Source of the DNA: CBDAQA01 sp965247815
Lineage (GTDB): Bacteria > Planctomycetota > Phycisphaerae > Tepidisphaerales > Tepidisphaeraceae
Length of the DNA stretch: 64,000 nt
Direction: 5' to 3'
Assembly: GCA_965247815.1 (NCBI GenBank)
Contig: CBDFHW010000026.1
Span: forward strand, 248,001 to 312,000
In this document: one piece after another, positions 35,329-46,020 of the stretch
How positions within the stretch are numbered: the stretch's first letter is position 1
How the letters are laid out: each line of letters opens with the position of its first letter
Program-made: the position numbers and the translations under genes
Notes under the pieces: generated by a model
The model's input: the letters and a program-made list of their open reading frames with translations, nothing else
Databases searched by the model: none
What the model was told of the DNA's origin: nothing

Positions 35329-35678
35329 GCGGCAAGCTCTCGACGCACGTGCTGAACACCGCCACCGGGAAACCGGCCGAGGGAATGCGGATCGAACTGC
35401 ACCGGCTGGAAGACCGGAAAAAAGTGGCGCTGGTCGACACCGTCACGAACCGCGACGGACGGACCGATGCCCCGATGCTCGGTCCCGATGCGATGGTCGC
35501 CGGCACCTACAGATTGTTGTTCTACGTGGCCGACTATTTTTCTAAACTGGGTTCGCCGGATGCGGGAAAGTTTCTCGACGTCGTCCCGATCTTATTCAGG
35601 ATCGAGGACCCCTCGGCTGCCTACCATGTTCCGCTGTTGGTCTCCCCGTGGGCCTATTCGACGTATCGAGGCAGTTAG
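35325..35678 (+). CDS. uraH: hydroxyisourate hydrolase
   Basis: UraH is a transthyretin-related homotetramer that hydrolyses 5-hydroxyisourate to OHCU. The 117-residue protein has LSTHVLNTATGKPAEGM with the catalytic His near the start, RIELHRLE, TNRDGRTDAPML, and the diagnostic C-terminal YRGS. YHVPLLVSPWAYSTYRGS is canonical. No signal peptide is present, so it is cytoplasmic. It is translationally coupled to uricase by an ATGA overlap. Confidence 0.96.
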   Translation: MSGKLSTHVLNTATGKPAEGMRIELHRLEDRKKVALVDTVTNRDGRTDAPMLGPDAMVAGTYRLLFYVADYFSKLGSPDAGKFLDVVPILFRIEDPSAAYHVPLLVSPWAYSTYRGS

Positions 35679-35681
35679 CCG

Positions 35682-37043
35682 ATGAATTTCGACGTTCTTA
35701 TTCGTAACGCCTTGGTCGTCTTGCCCGACGCAGTCCTTCCCGCATCGATCGGAATCGTCGACGGCAAAATCGTGGAGATCGGGAACGTTAACGGTACTGC
35801 GGTCCAGGAGATCGACGCGGGCGAACTGCACGTTTTTCCTGGCTTGATCGACCCGCACGTTCATTTCAACGAGCCGGGCCGGACCGACTGGGAAGGGATC
35901 GCCACCGGATCTGCGGCGCTCGCCGCCGGCGGAGGCACGTCTTTTTTCGACATGCCTTTGAACAGCTCACCCCCTACGCTCGACGGCCCGAGCTTTGACC
36001 TGAAACGCATTGCCGCCGAGGCTTCGAGCCGGACCGATTTCGCGCTCTGGGGCGGGCTCACGCCGGGCAACCTGGATCGCATGGAGGAACTCGCGGAGCG
36101 GGGCGTCATCGGGTTCAAAGCGTTCATGTCCAACAGCGGCATTGCCGATTTCGAGCGGGCCGACGACCTGACGCTGTACCGGGGGATGAAGGTCGCCGCG
36201 AAGCTGGGCTTGATCGTCGCCGTTCACGCCGAGAGCGAGGAAATGACCTCGAAGCTGACGGCCGAGACGCGGGCATCGAACGTCGCGCATTCCTGGGCTG
36301 AATATCTCGACTCCCGCCCGGTGGTGGCCGAACTCGAAGCCATCAGCCGCGCGATCACGCTGGCGGCCGACACCGGTTGCAGGCTTCACATCGTGCACGT
36401 CAGCAGCGCCCGCGGCGCCGAGATCGTCCACCGGGCGGCAACCCAGTCGGTCGCCGACGTCACCTGCGAAACTTGTCCGCATTATCTTCAATTGACCACC
36501 GAGGATCTGACGACACTCGGCGCTCGGGCGAAATGCGCGCCGCCGCTCCGGTCGTCCGCCGAGGTCGAAGACCTCTGGCATGCACTGGCCTCGGGGTATT
36601 TCGCGTTGATCGGTTCCGACCATTCACCATCGCCCGGGTCGATGAAGACCGGCGATGACCCGTTCGCAATGTGGGGCGGCATCGCCGGCGTCCAATCCAC
36701 GCTATCGATACTGCTCAGCCACGAGCCGACACTGCCGCTTCACCGCGTCGCGTCACTGATCGCCAGCGGAACGGCCAAGCGGTTTCGAATCGCTGGTAAA
36801 GGACGGATCGCCGTCGGCTACGATGCCGATTTGGCGCTCGTCGATCTGAACGGAAATTTCGAATTGAAGCAGGACATGTTGCTGGACCGCCACGGACTTA
36901 GTCCTTATGTCGGCCGATCGTTCCGTGGATTCGTAAAGCGGACCTTGGTTCGCGGACACACGGTACACCTTGACGGAAAATCCGTCGGCGACTTCCGAGG
37001 CAGACTTTTAAAGCCCGCGCAGACAGAGGCCGCCCGTGCTTGA
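35682..37043 (+). CDS. allB: allantoinase
   Basis: AllB opens the hydantoin ring of allantoin to give allantoate. The 453-residue cyclic amidohydrolase has FPGLIDPHVHFNEPGRTDWEG with metal His residues, GGTSFFDMPLNS, GVIGFKAFMSNSG with the lysine that becomes carboxylated, HAESEE, HIVHVSS, CETCPHYL and IGSDHSPSP with the catalytic Asp. The DWEG and MPLNSSP segments favour allantoinase over dihydropyrimidinase or dihydroorotase. It starts three bases after uraH and its end overlaps guaD by eight bases. Confidence 0.95.
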   Translation: MNFDVLIRNALVVLPDAVLPASIGIVDGKIVEIGNVNGTAVQEIDAGELHVFPGLIDPHVHFNEPGRTDWEGIATGSAALAAGGGTSFFDMPLNSSPPTLDGPSFDLKRIAAEASSRTDFALWGGLTPGNLDRMEELAERGVIGFKAFMSNSGIADFERADDLTLYRGMKVAAKLGLIVAVHAESEEMTSKLTAETRASNVAHSWAEYLDSRPVVAELEAISRAITLAADTGCRLHIVHVSSARGAEIVHRAATQSVADVTCETCPHYLQLTTEDLTTLGARAKCAPPLRSSAEVEDLWHALASGYFALIGSDHSPSPGSMKTGDDPFAMWGGIAGVQSTLSILLSHEPTLPLHRVASLIASGTAKRFRIAGKGRIAVGYDADLALVDLNGNFELKQDMLLDRHGLSPYVGRSFRGFVKRTLVRGHTVHLDGKSVGDFRGRLLKPAQTEAARA

Positions 37044-38310
37044 ACAAATTGTTCGCGGCCCGCTGCTCATCCCGACCGACGACGGTGCCGTCGCATTCCA
37101 TCCCGACGGTGCGCTCGCTTCAGACGCGCGCGGCCTTCTTCAGTACGTCGGCCCGTTCGAGAGGCTGAAAACCGAACTGCCGTCGCGACCGAGCAACGGG
37201 ATCATGATGCCGCCGCTGCTCGACATCCACACGCACGTGCCGCAACACCCGATCCGGGGCCGGTTCGTGGAAGGCGTTCCCGACGACGCGCCCGGTGGAA
37301 AGTTGTTGGCCGGGTTGCAACGGAACGTCTTCCCCGCCGAGGCAAGGTGTGTCGAAGCCGATTACGCCGAACAGGTCGTCCGGGCGTTCCTGTCAGACAC
37401 GCTCTCACACGGCGTCGTCGGCGGGGCGGTCTACATGACCGTCTCGGTCGTCGCGACCGAAGTCGCGTTGTCGATTCTGCCCGAGTCCTGGAGCGTCGGC
37501 CTGGTTCTGATGAATCAGAATTGCCCCGACAACCTTCGCACGAATCAACCCACGCTCGAAGCGGATATCGAACGGCTGGCGATGAAATTCGGCCGCCGGT
37601 TGATTGTCACTGACCGGTTCGCCGTCGCCGTCAACACGCCGCTCCGGTTGCGAGCTTCAGCATTGGCAAAACGCTTCGGCCTGCGAACCCAGACCCATCT
37701 GAACGAACAAGTCGGCGAGAAACAGTTCGTCGAAAAAGTGCTGTACCCGACATACGAAAGCTACACCGATGTCTACCAAAAAGACGGGCTGCTCAACCAC
37801 AATTGCATTCTCGCGCATTGCATTCAGATGACCGAAGCCGAATGGAGAACGGCGCTCGACACCGGATCGGTGATCGCCCACTGCCCGAGTTCAAACTTGC
37901 TGCTCGGGTCGGGCCGGATGCCGTTGGATGAGGTGATCGACCGGAAGATTCCTTACGCGATCGCGACCGACGTCGGGGCCTCGCCGACTTGCTCGATGCT
38001 CGCCGAGATGCGGCGATTCCTGCAGGTTCATGACGGCCTGTCGAGTCGCGCCACGCCGGTCGAAGCGCTGTGGCGGTCGACACTCGCGCCGGCCAAACTG
38101 CTCGGACTGGAAGGATCGTTGGGCAGATTGGTCGCCGGGCAACCGGCTTCGTTCATCGAGGTTGAGCCCGTGGCTCCTGCTTACAGTCCCACGGCCGACG
38201 CGCAGATAGAGTCGTTTTTGCCTACCGACCCTGATCAACCGCGATTGACGGTGAACCGGGTAACGCTGGTCGGAAAACCAGCATTCGAACGGAGTGAACC
38301 GCATGCGTGA
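37036..38310 (+). CDS. guaD: guanine deaminase-like amidohydrolase
   Basis: This is a 424-residue amidohydrolase that fits guanine deaminase, which makes xanthine from guanine. Motifs are PPLLDIHTHVPQHPIRG (metal His and the following PQ), TQTHLNEQVGEKQFV, CILAHCIQMTEAEW, IAHCPSSNLLLGSGRMPLDEV and IATDVGASPTCSMLAEM with the catalytic Asp. The N-terminal sheet is divergent, and the linker PEDAPGG-like segment at residue 80 is unusual, so a related aminohydrolase cannot be excluded, but the genomic context is decisive. It overlaps allB by eight bases and ends seven bases past the start of the frame carrying xdhA. Confidence 0.88.
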   Translation: MLEQIVRGPLLIPTDDGAVAFHPDGALASDARGLLQYVGPFERLKTELPSRPSNGIMMPPLLDIHTHVPQHPIRGRFVEGVPDDAPGGKLLAGLQRNVFPAEARCVEADYAEQVVRAFLSDTLSHGVVGGAVYMTVSVVATEVALSILPESWSVGLVLMNQNCPDNLRTNQPTLEADIERLAMKFGRRLIVTDRFAVAVNTPLRLRASALAKRFGLRTQTHLNEQVGEKQFVEKVLYPTYESYTDVYQKDGLLNHNCILAHCIQMTEAEWRTALDTGSVIAHCPSSNLLLGSGRMPLDEVIDRKIPYAIATDVGASPTCSMLAEMRRFLQVHDGLSSRATPVEALWRSTLAPAKLLGLEGSLGRLVAGQPASFIEVEPVAPAYSPTADAQIESFLPTDPDQPRLTVNRVTLVGKPAFERSEPHA

Positions 38311-39778
38311 TTATCTGCTCGTTCATCTCAATGGAAAGCCCCTCCGCGTGGAGAATGCCGACGCGTTCGAGACTGTTTCTGATTTCCTTCGAAAGCGCCA
38401 GCGATTGACCGGCACCAAAGTGGTCTGCGCAGAAGGAGACTGCGGCGCGTGTGCCGTGATGGTCGGCCGGGTGAATGCGGCTGGGACCGGCATCACTTAC
38501 CGGTCGGTTGCTTCGTGCATTCAGACGATGTTTCAACTTGACGGGGCACATCTGGTAACTGTCGAAGGCCTTAGCGAAGCCGGCGAAAGAAATGCCGTTC
38601 AAGATTCGATGGTTAAATGCCACGGCTCGCAGTGCGGGTTCTGCACGCCGGGTTTTGTCGTCAGCCTTTGCGACCTGATGCAGGCCGGCCAACCGGTCGA
38701 CGCCACCACCGCCCGCCGCGGGCTCGTCGGCAATCTCTGCCGGTGCACGGGGTATGAGTCGATCGTGAAAGCAGCAGTGGAAACCGATCGATTAAAACTC
38801 AGATCGATCGACACCGTCTATCCGCCCAAACAGTTACTGGCAGCGATGTCCGCCGCGAGCGAAGAAGAAGTTCGCGTTGAGGCAAAAGATCTGATTTTTT
38901 ACAAGCCGGTCACGATTCAATCCGCAATCGCCTTTCGGCATGAGAATCAAACGTGCCTGATTCTCTCGGGCGCGACTGACTTGGGTGTGCAACGAAACAA
39001 AGCGCTCCGGCAGTTCACCACCGTGATGAGCACCGCGGGTTTGAAACCGATGCGGGAGCTTAAGGTCACCGATAAGTGGATCGAAGCAGGCGGCGCGGTC
39101 ACGCTGTCTGAACTGGAATCTGCGACCGCGACCATTATCCCTGAACTGAGCCATTTCCTGACATATTTCGGCTCGCCGATGATTAAAAACGCCGCGACCA
39201 TCGGGGGGAATCTGTGTAACGCGTCGCCGATCGGTGACAGCATCCCCGCCATGATGGTGCTGGGCGCGTCTGTCGAAGTTGCCGGTGCGAACGGCAGCCG
39301 TTCGGTTCCAATCTCCGAGTTCTACACCGGATATAGGAAAACCGTTTTAGCCGCGGACGACATGCTGACCCGGGTGACGATCCCCCTGCCGAGTGCGGCC
39401 GTGATTTTCAAACTTTACAAGGTGTCCAAGCGTAAACATTTGGACATTTCGAGCGTCAGTGTCGCGATCTGGATGAAGCTCGTCGCGGGCAGGATCGACG
39501 AGATTCGCATCGCCTTTGGAGGCGTCGCCGCGACCGTGGTCCGACTGTCCGATGTCGAAGCGATGCTGGTCGGGAAAGAGCCGTCACTGGAAGCGTTCGA
39601 GGCGGCCGGTGCCGCCGCCGCGGCTGCGGTGCGACCTTTGACCGATGTTCGTGGTTCGGACCAGTACCGCTTGCAGTTGGTCGAAAACCTGTTGGTGAAA
39701 TTTTGGTACGACCTCGAAGCTTCCCACTTTGTCGGCGCTGAACCGGTCCCGTCGCTAGACGGGATCTTGAACCGATAA
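38303..39778 (+). CDS. xdhA: xanthine dehydrogenase small subunit (2Fe-2S and FAD domains)
   Basis: This 491-residue subunit carries electrons from the molybdenum site to NAD. Residues 1-160 hold two 2Fe-2S clusters: CAEGDCGACAVM and the C-x2-C-x31-C-x-C set in GSQCGFCTPGF and GNLCRCTGY. Residues 195-380 form an FAD domain of the CO dehydrogenase type (LSGATDLGV, NAATIGGNLCNASPIGDS). The C-terminal FAD-domain extension follows with a DVRGSDQYR segment. ATG 38303 has GGAG upstream; GTG 38294 sits on that site. It begins within the last codons of guaD and precedes xdhB by 13 bases. Confidence 0.96.
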   Translation: MRDYLLVHLNGKPLRVENADAFETVSDFLRKRQRLTGTKVVCAEGDCGACAVMVGRVNAAGTGITYRSVASCIQTMFQLDGAHLVTVEGLSEAGERNAVQDSMVKCHGSQCGFCTPGFVVSLCDLMQAGQPVDATTARRGLVGNLCRCTGYESIVKAAVETDRLKLRSIDTVYPPKQLLAAMSAASEEEVRVEAKDLIFYKPVTIQSAIAFRHENQTCLILSGATDLGVQRNKALRQFTTVMSTAGLKPMRELKVTDKWIEAGGAVTLSELESATATIIPELSHFLTYFGSPMIKNAATIGGNLCNASPIGDSIPAMMVLGASVEVAGANGSRSVPISEFYTGYRKTVLAADDMLTRVTIPLPSAAVIFKLYKVSKRKHLDISSVSVAIWMKLVAGRIDEIRIAFGGVAATVVRLSDVEAMLVGKEPSLEAFEAAGAAAAAAVRPLTDVRGSDQYRLQLVENLLVKFWYDLEASHFVGAEPVPSLDGILNR

Positions 39779-39791
39779 TTGGAGTTTTGTC

Positions 39792-42158
39792 ATGGCAGAA
39801 ATTGTTGGCCGAGATATTCCGCACGATTCTGCCGCGACGCACGTCAACGGCCGATCAGTTTTTATTGACGACGTCGCGCCGCTCGCGGGCGAGTTGATCG
39901 CGGGCATCGTTCCGAGTCCGGTCGCGCGCGGAATTCTTAAAAATCTGGACGTCTCGGCGGCGCGGGACGTGCCCGGCGTGTTCGCGGTTCTCACCGCTGC
40001 CGACGTCGGCAAGCACAATCACTTCGGGCCGGTGATCCACGACGAAACGCTGCTGGTCGACGGTGAAATCAGCTATCTCGGGCACCCACTGGCAATCATC
40101 GCCGCCGAAAGCCACGCGGCGTTGGTTGCCGCGCGAAGGGCAATCATCGCCGACATCGAAGAAGTCCCCCCGATCCTCACGATCGACCAGGCAATTGCCG
40201 GCGAGTCGTATCTGGGCACACCGAGGCACCTCGAGCGGGGCGACGTCGCCGCGGGTTTTGATCTGTCCGACCACCAATTACACGGCGTCTTCGACATCGG
40301 CGGGCAGGAACATTTTTATCTCGAATCAATGGCCTGCATCGTCGTCCCGGGCGAAGAGGGCGCGATGGCCGTGCTGTCCTCAACGCAGCACCCCAGCGAG
40401 GTGCAGGCGATGGTCGCCGAGGTGCTCGGCGTGCCGTTCAGCCACGTCGTCGTGACTTGCAAACGCATGGGCGGTGGGTTCGGTGGTAAGGAAACTCAGG
40501 CGGCGCAGCCGGCGATGATCGCCGCGCTGCTCGCATCGCGGACCTGCCGGCCCGTGAGATTCCTGTTCAGCAAAGACGACGACATTCGGTACACGGGCAA
40601 ACGCCACCCGTTCAAAATCGTGTATCGCGTCGGTTTTACGGGCGACGGATTGATCACGGCCGTCGACGCGCAGCTCTATTCCAACGGCGGGTGCTCGACC
40701 GATCTGTCGTTCGCCGTGCTCGAACGGTCGATGCTGCATTCGGACAACGCGTATTACCTTCCGAACATTCGCTTGCAGGGTCGGGTCTGCAAAACGAATC
40801 TCCCCAGCAATACCGCGTTCCGCGGGTTCGGCGGGCCCCAAGGCGTGGCGGGGATTGAAAACATCGTTGAGGAAATCGCGCAATCGCTCGGCAAGGACTC
40901 GATCGCCGTCCGTCAAGCGAACTGCTACGGAATCGATGACCGGAACACGACGCCGTACGGGCAGATCGTTCGCAATAACACCTTGCCCGAGTTGTTCGAT
41001 TCGCTGCGTGAAGAGTCCGGCTACGACGCGCGACGGGCCGAGATCACCAAGTTCAATGCAGCGTCCAAATCACAGCTCCGCGGGCTCGCAGTGTCGCCGG
41101 TGAAGTTTGGAATTTCATTTACCCGCCGGACGCTGAATCAGGCCAACGCGCTGGTGAATATTTATCTCGACGGCTCGGTCATGGTCAGCACCGGCGCGAC
41201 CGAGATGGGCCAAGGGGTGAACACGCGCATCCGGCAGATTGTCGCGCAGGAACTCGGGGTGACTTATGACAATGTAATCGTCGTGGCGACCAGCACGGAC
41301 AAGAACAACAACACGTCGCCGACGGCAGCTTCGAGCGGTACGGACCTGAACGGCGCTGCCGCGGCTGACGCGTGCCGGCGATTGAGGGAAAGGCTCGCCG
41401 AGGTCGCCTCGGTGATGCTGGCAAAACCGACCGAAGGCCTCGCCGCCGAGGTGACGGCGATTCGTTTCGACGAGCTGAGTGTTTTCGATTTCCGCTCGCC
41501 GTCGCGGAAAGTTTCATTCGCCGAAGTCGTTCGCCGGGCATATGAGCTGCGCGTGAGCCTCGGCGAGCGCGGGTTCTACACGACGCCGGGCGTCGATTTT
41601 AATCGCGAGACCGGGCGGGGCACGCCGTTCCTGTATTACACAAACGGGATCGCCTGCAGCGAGGTGCTGATCGACCGTTTTACCGGCGAATACAAGGTGA
41701 CCCGCGTCGATCTGATGATGGACGTCGGCCAGTCGATCAACCCCGGCGTCGACCGCGGGCAGGTGGTCGGCGGGTTCGTGCAGGGCATGGGGTGGTGCAC
41801 GACCGAGGAACTGGTTTACAGCCCCAAGGGCGCGCTCTGGTCGTATTCCCCGACCACGTACAAGATTCCCGCCGTGACGGACGTGCCCGAGACGTTCAAC
41901 GTTCGCTTCCTGGACAACCCGAACAATGGTGTCAGTCTGTATCGATCCAAAGCGGTCGGTGAACCGCCGCTGCTGCTGGGCCTGAGCGTCTGGCTGGCGG
42001 TGAAGAATGCGCTGTCTTATGCCGGGGTGCCGTTGGGCCGGCTCGCGCTCCCGGCGACCGGCGAGCGCGTGTTGATGGCGCTCACCGAGGCAAAGAAGTC
42101 GTCCGTTGTTTCTTCGGCGACCGAAGCGAAGCGGGTCGCTGTGATGGTACCGGCGTAG
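39792..42158 (+). CDS. xdhB: xanthine dehydrogenase molybdenum-binding subunit
   Basis: This 788-residue subunit hydroxylates hypoxanthine and xanthine to urate at a molybdopterin centre. Motifs include FIDDVAPLAGEL, GQEHFYLESMACI, CKRMGGGFGGKETQ with the Mo-site glutamine region, AFRGFGGPQG with the substrate Arg, TGATEMGQGVNTRIRQI, TAASSGTDLNG and QVVGGFVQGMGWCTTEEL with the catalytic Glu near YSPKG. KAVGEPPLLLGLSVW closes the domain. ATG 39792 follows GGAG. It is the last gene of the operon and stops 13 bp before the convergent activator gene. The cofactor is probably inserted by XdhC. Confidence 0.96.
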   Translation: MAEIVGRDIPHDSAATHVNGRSVFIDDVAPLAGELIAGIVPSPVARGILKNLDVSAARDVPGVFAVLTAADVGKHNHFGPVIHDETLLVDGEISYLGHPLAIIAAESHAALVAARRAIIADIEEVPPILTIDQAIAGESYLGTPRHLERGDVAAGFDLSDHQLHGVFDIGGQEHFYLESMACIVVPGEEGAMAVLSSTQHPSEVQAMVAEVLGVPFSHVVVTCKRMGGGFGGKETQAAQPAMIAALLASRTCRPVRFLFSKDDDIRYTGKRHPFKIVYRVGFTGDGLITAVDAQLYSNGGCSTDLSFAVLERSMLHSDNAYYLPNIRLQGRVCKTNLPSNTAFRGFGGPQGVAGIENIVEEIAQSLGKDSIAVRQANCYGIDDRNTTPYGQIVRNNTLPELFDSLREESGYDARRAEITKFNAASKSQLRGLAVSPVKFGISFTRRTLNQANALVNIYLDGSVMVSTGATEMGQGVNTRIRQIVAQELGVTYDNVIVVATSTDKNNNTSPTAASSGTDLNGAAAADACRRLRERLAEVASVMLAKPTEGLAAEVTAIRFDELSVFDFRSPSRKVSFAEVVRRAYELRVSLGERGFYTTPGVDFNRETGRGTPFLYYTNGIACSEVLIDRFTGEYKVTRVDLMMDVGQSINPGVDRGQVVGGFVQGMGWCTTEELVYSPKGALWSYSPTTYKIPAVTDVPETFNVRFLDNPNNGVSLYRSKAVGEPPLLLGLSVWLAVKNALSYAGVPLGRLALPATGERVLMALTEAKKSSVVSSATEAKRVAVMVPA

Positions 42159-42171
42159 GCGTGCTGAACGT

Positions 42172-43626
<1,455 letters not shown>

Positions 43627-43770
43627 TTCATTCGTCCGTTCGGGGGATTCGTGCCCGACGCCGAGGTTGCCGCGCCGCAACGCCGGGCCGCTGGCGTTCC
43701 CTATTTGCATCGGCAATTCGAGCCCGTGTTGCGTAGAAGCGACGTTAATAAAGTGGCAGAACGCCCTAGA

Positions 43771-44169
43771 TCAGTTATCGGACGCGAACCACACCCATGC
43801 GATGAGGACGGCTTGGAGCGCCAAGCGGGCGAGCAGCGTCCAGTAAGGAAGGTGCAGGTCGGTGAATCGCGAGGGCTTGACGGCCATGTACAGGTTGGCC
43901 GGAAACACCGCGAGCAAAAGCGCGATGAGCCCCCAGCCGGCACGACGACGCAGTTGTGGCACCAGCAACCCGAGCCCGCCGACGATCTCGAAAAATCCGC
44001 TGATTAAGACTAATGCGAGCGGATGCGGCAACTGAGGCGGAACTAGCCGCTGGTAAAATGAGGCCACTCTAAAGTGATTCAGCCCCGCGGCAACGAACAT
44101 CACTGCGGCGAGACATCGCAGCACCGCGCGGGCGTACGATTGCCTGGAGGAAGACTTCGAGATTTTCAT
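43771..44169 (-). CDS. DoxX family membrane protein
   Basis: This is a 132-residue protein with four membrane segments (about residues 15-33, 50-70, 76-98 and 105-127). MFVAAGLNHF and SGFFEIVGGLGLLVPQLRRRAGWGLIALLLAVFPANLYMAV are typical of the DoxX family of small quinone-linked or redox-associated membrane proteins, whose roles vary. The ATG at 44169 directly follows the stop of the decayed beta-helix frame and has GAGG upstream. It is convergent neither with nor related to the regulator gene; about 140 bp separate them. Confidence 0.85.
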   Translation of the reverse strand: MKISKSSSRQSYARAVLRCLAAVMFVAAGLNHFRVASFYQRLVPPQLPHPLALVLISGFFEIVGGLGLLVPQLRRRAGWGLIALLLAVFPANLYMAVKPSRFTDLHLPYWTLLARLALQAVLIAWVWFASDN

Positions 44170-44555
44170 CTAGACCTCATTGTTGAGTTCGAACTTCATC
44201 GCCGCGCCCGCGTCGTTTGAGATCCTCGCCAGCCCGCCGAGGCGATTGCCGTAAATCAATGCAGCTTTTACCTCTCGGCCGATCGACAAATGCGTTTTGT
44301 CGATGTCCAAAAACTCACAGGCATTTATCGTTAATCCGCGGCGTTTTGCCACCCGCCTTTCCGTCCGGCTTCGTTCAGCGCGTTCTGTGTGGCGACCGCG
44401 TCGTCTGCTTTGCCGTCGCCGGTCGCGCCGAAGCGCATCACGTCTATCGCATCGGCGCGGCGGGGCCGCTGGGGTTCTGCCGACGCGAGTGAGTCGAATG
44501 TCGCGGTCGCGCCGGCCGCGAACGCGGCACCAACCCACTGTCGTCTATTTGGTAT
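44170..44555 (-). pseudogene. remnant of a Tat-exported pectate-lyase-3/beta-helix protein with internal deletion
   Basis: Two frames carry the two ends of a right-handed beta-helix protein. The first (44555 to the TAA at 44331) reads PNRRQWVGAAFAAGATATF, which looks like a twin-arginine signal, then IDVMRFGATGDGKADDAVAT, the standard start of a pectate-lyase-3-type domain. It lacks a start: the codon in place of Met is ATA. The other frame carries GLTINACEFLDIDKTHL and VKAALIYGNRLGGLARI, the usual last rungs, ending at TAG 44172-44170. Between them several hundred residues are missing. I infer an old deletion with loss of the start. It is followed at once by the DoxX gene. Confidence 0.7.
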
Positions 44556-44605
44556 CCGGACTGGAAGGTTAACCGTTCACCCGCCGGTTCCGATATGCTG
44601 CGAAT

Positions 44606-45490
44606 ATGGATGTCACGACGAACTACCCGCCGTCATCCGCAAGACGAAGCCGAACTCCGCGAAGACTCATGCATTTTCTTGTCGGGGCGGCGAGTTGCAC
44701 GGCGCTCGTGATTGGCGGGTGGTTTGTCTGGCGTTACCACGGCCCGGCAGCACCGACCGAGATTTATCGCGGCATCACCTACGGCTGCGAACGCGCGCCC
44801 GACACCGCTGAAAGCGGCGGGCTCGTTCACTGGGTTTGCGCGGACCTGAATGTCCCGGGCGTATCGCTATACGTGACCCCGCTCGACCCGGATGCGGTCA
44901 GTCACGGCTCGGAATACAAACTGAAATACACCTCAACGGCAGTGGCGGAACAACAACTGGCCGCCGGCGTGAACGCGACGTTGTTCGCGTCTGATTCCTG
45001 GCTGATTCGTCTGCCAGGTGACCTGGCGTCTTCGAACGAAACCGTGGTCGCCGACCACGTCGTGACTCATGTTCACGCGCATAGCTACATGCTGTGGTGG
45101 GGGGATGATCTGATGGCCCATGTCGAGACGACCAAACCCCCGTCTGTTGTGGCAATTCGCAAGGCAAAATGGGCCGTATCGGGACAGCAAGTCGTTTTGT
45201 TTAACGGGAGTGTGGTTACAGGCCCCGGGCTGACCGACAAGCGGACCATGGTGGCAGCCGACCCCGAGGGTCGACGGGTCTGGGCGGCGTGTTTTGACCA
45301 AGCGTCGTATCGATATGCCGCCTTTTTCCTTGCGGAGAAAGGGGCAAAGATCGGCGTTATGCTGGACGGGGGGACCTCGGTCGCGATGGCGGTGGGCGAA
45401 TCCGCAAAAAATGTGAGAGCCGGAACTGTTACCGGAAACTGGCGTCCCGTCGCGACTCATTTCGGCTTTCTCGGAACGCCGCTGCCGTGA
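44606..45490 (+). CDS. phosphodiester glycosidase (NAGPA-like) membrane-anchored protein
   Basis: This is a 294-residue protein with an N-terminal anchor (residues 25-42, ALVIGGWFVW) and a NAGPA/phosphodiester glycosidase domain. Members cleave GlcNAc-1-phosphodiesters or act on periplasmic glycans. Motifs are YRGITYGCER at the start of the domain, GVNATLFASDSWL, the RTMVAADPEG region that matches the R-T-A-I-G position, and KIGVMLDGGTSVAMAV, the conserved LDGG-S catalytic motif with Asp. It has no close operon partner. The start at 44606 has no strong Shine-Dalgarno site; ATG 44669 would shorten the basic part before the anchor. Confidence 0.85.
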   Translation: MDVTTNYPPSSARRSRTPRRLMHFLVGAASCTALVIGGWFVWRYHGPAAPTEIYRGITYGCERAPDTAESGGLVHWVCADLNVPGVSLYVTPLDPDAVSHGSEYKLKYTSTAVAEQQLAAGVNATLFASDSWLIRLPGDLASSNETVVADHVVTHVHAHSYMLWWGDDLMAHVETTKPPSVVAIRKAKWAVSGQQVVLFNGSVVTGPGLTDKRTMVAADPEGRRVWAACFDQASYRYAAFFLAEKGAKIGVMLDGGTSVAMAVGESAKNVRAGTVTGNWRPVATHFGFLGTPLP

Positions 45491-45494
45491 ACGC

Positions 45495-45860
45495 TCACTC
45501 GGCAGGTTCAATTGAAACCGTCAGTCCTTTCGACTGAAACTGATCCTGATATAGCTCGGCCCGCTCCTTATGGGTGGTCAAAAGCAGCGCCACGCCGGAG
45601 TCGTTCGCTTCGACGGTCCGGAGCTCGGCTTGCTGCTTATTCAGAGGTGTCAGTTCGACAATGGTCCCGACCACGAACACGATGTCGTTCTTATCATCGT
45701 TGTGCAAAAGCACTTTCCAGACCGGCAGGAGGCCGGTCGGATTTTTGGTAGGTTCGGGCTTTGGGCCTGCTTTTTTCGCCCGCTTTGGTTTCACGGTTGC
45801 AGTCCCGCCTCCCTCAGCTGGCGTGGCCTCTTCCTCTGATTTTTTCTTCTTTTCAGCCAT
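45495..45860 (-). CDS. clpS: divergent ClpS-like adaptor
   Basis: ClpS delivers proteins with N-degrons to ClpAP or ClpCP. The 121-residue protein has a 45-residue Lys/Pro/Ala-rich tail (KKKKSEEEA, KPKRAKKAGPK) and then the ClpS core from LPVWKVLLHNDDKNDIVFVV. The NDD loop that holds the degron amino group is present. However, Met40 (E. coli numbering) aligns with Ile, and the degron-contacting His66 aligns with Asn in EANDSG. The end TVSIEPAE matches the family. The start ATG 45860 has AGGAG. It may bind different N-terminal residues or serve another role. It lies four bases from the stop of the glycosidase gene, convergently. No clpA is nearby. Confidence 0.82.
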   Translation of the reverse strand: MAEKKKKSEEEATPAEGGGTATVKPKRAKKAGPKPEPTKNPTGLLPVWKVLLHNDDKNDIVFVVGTIVELTPLNKQQAELRTVEANDSGVALLLTTHKERAELYQDQFQSKGLTVSIEPAE

Positions 45861-46020
45861 ACAGATGCTCCTGGTTTCAAACAGCAAGGTTACGCTCGTC
45901 CGTACGCGTCATACCTCACACCGGGAGTATACTCCGAATGGCAGTAGAGAAATAGGAATTTTCGAACCCGGACCAATCGCGGCAGTTCGAACTCGCGGTA
46001 TAAGCGACTAGAGTGACCGC

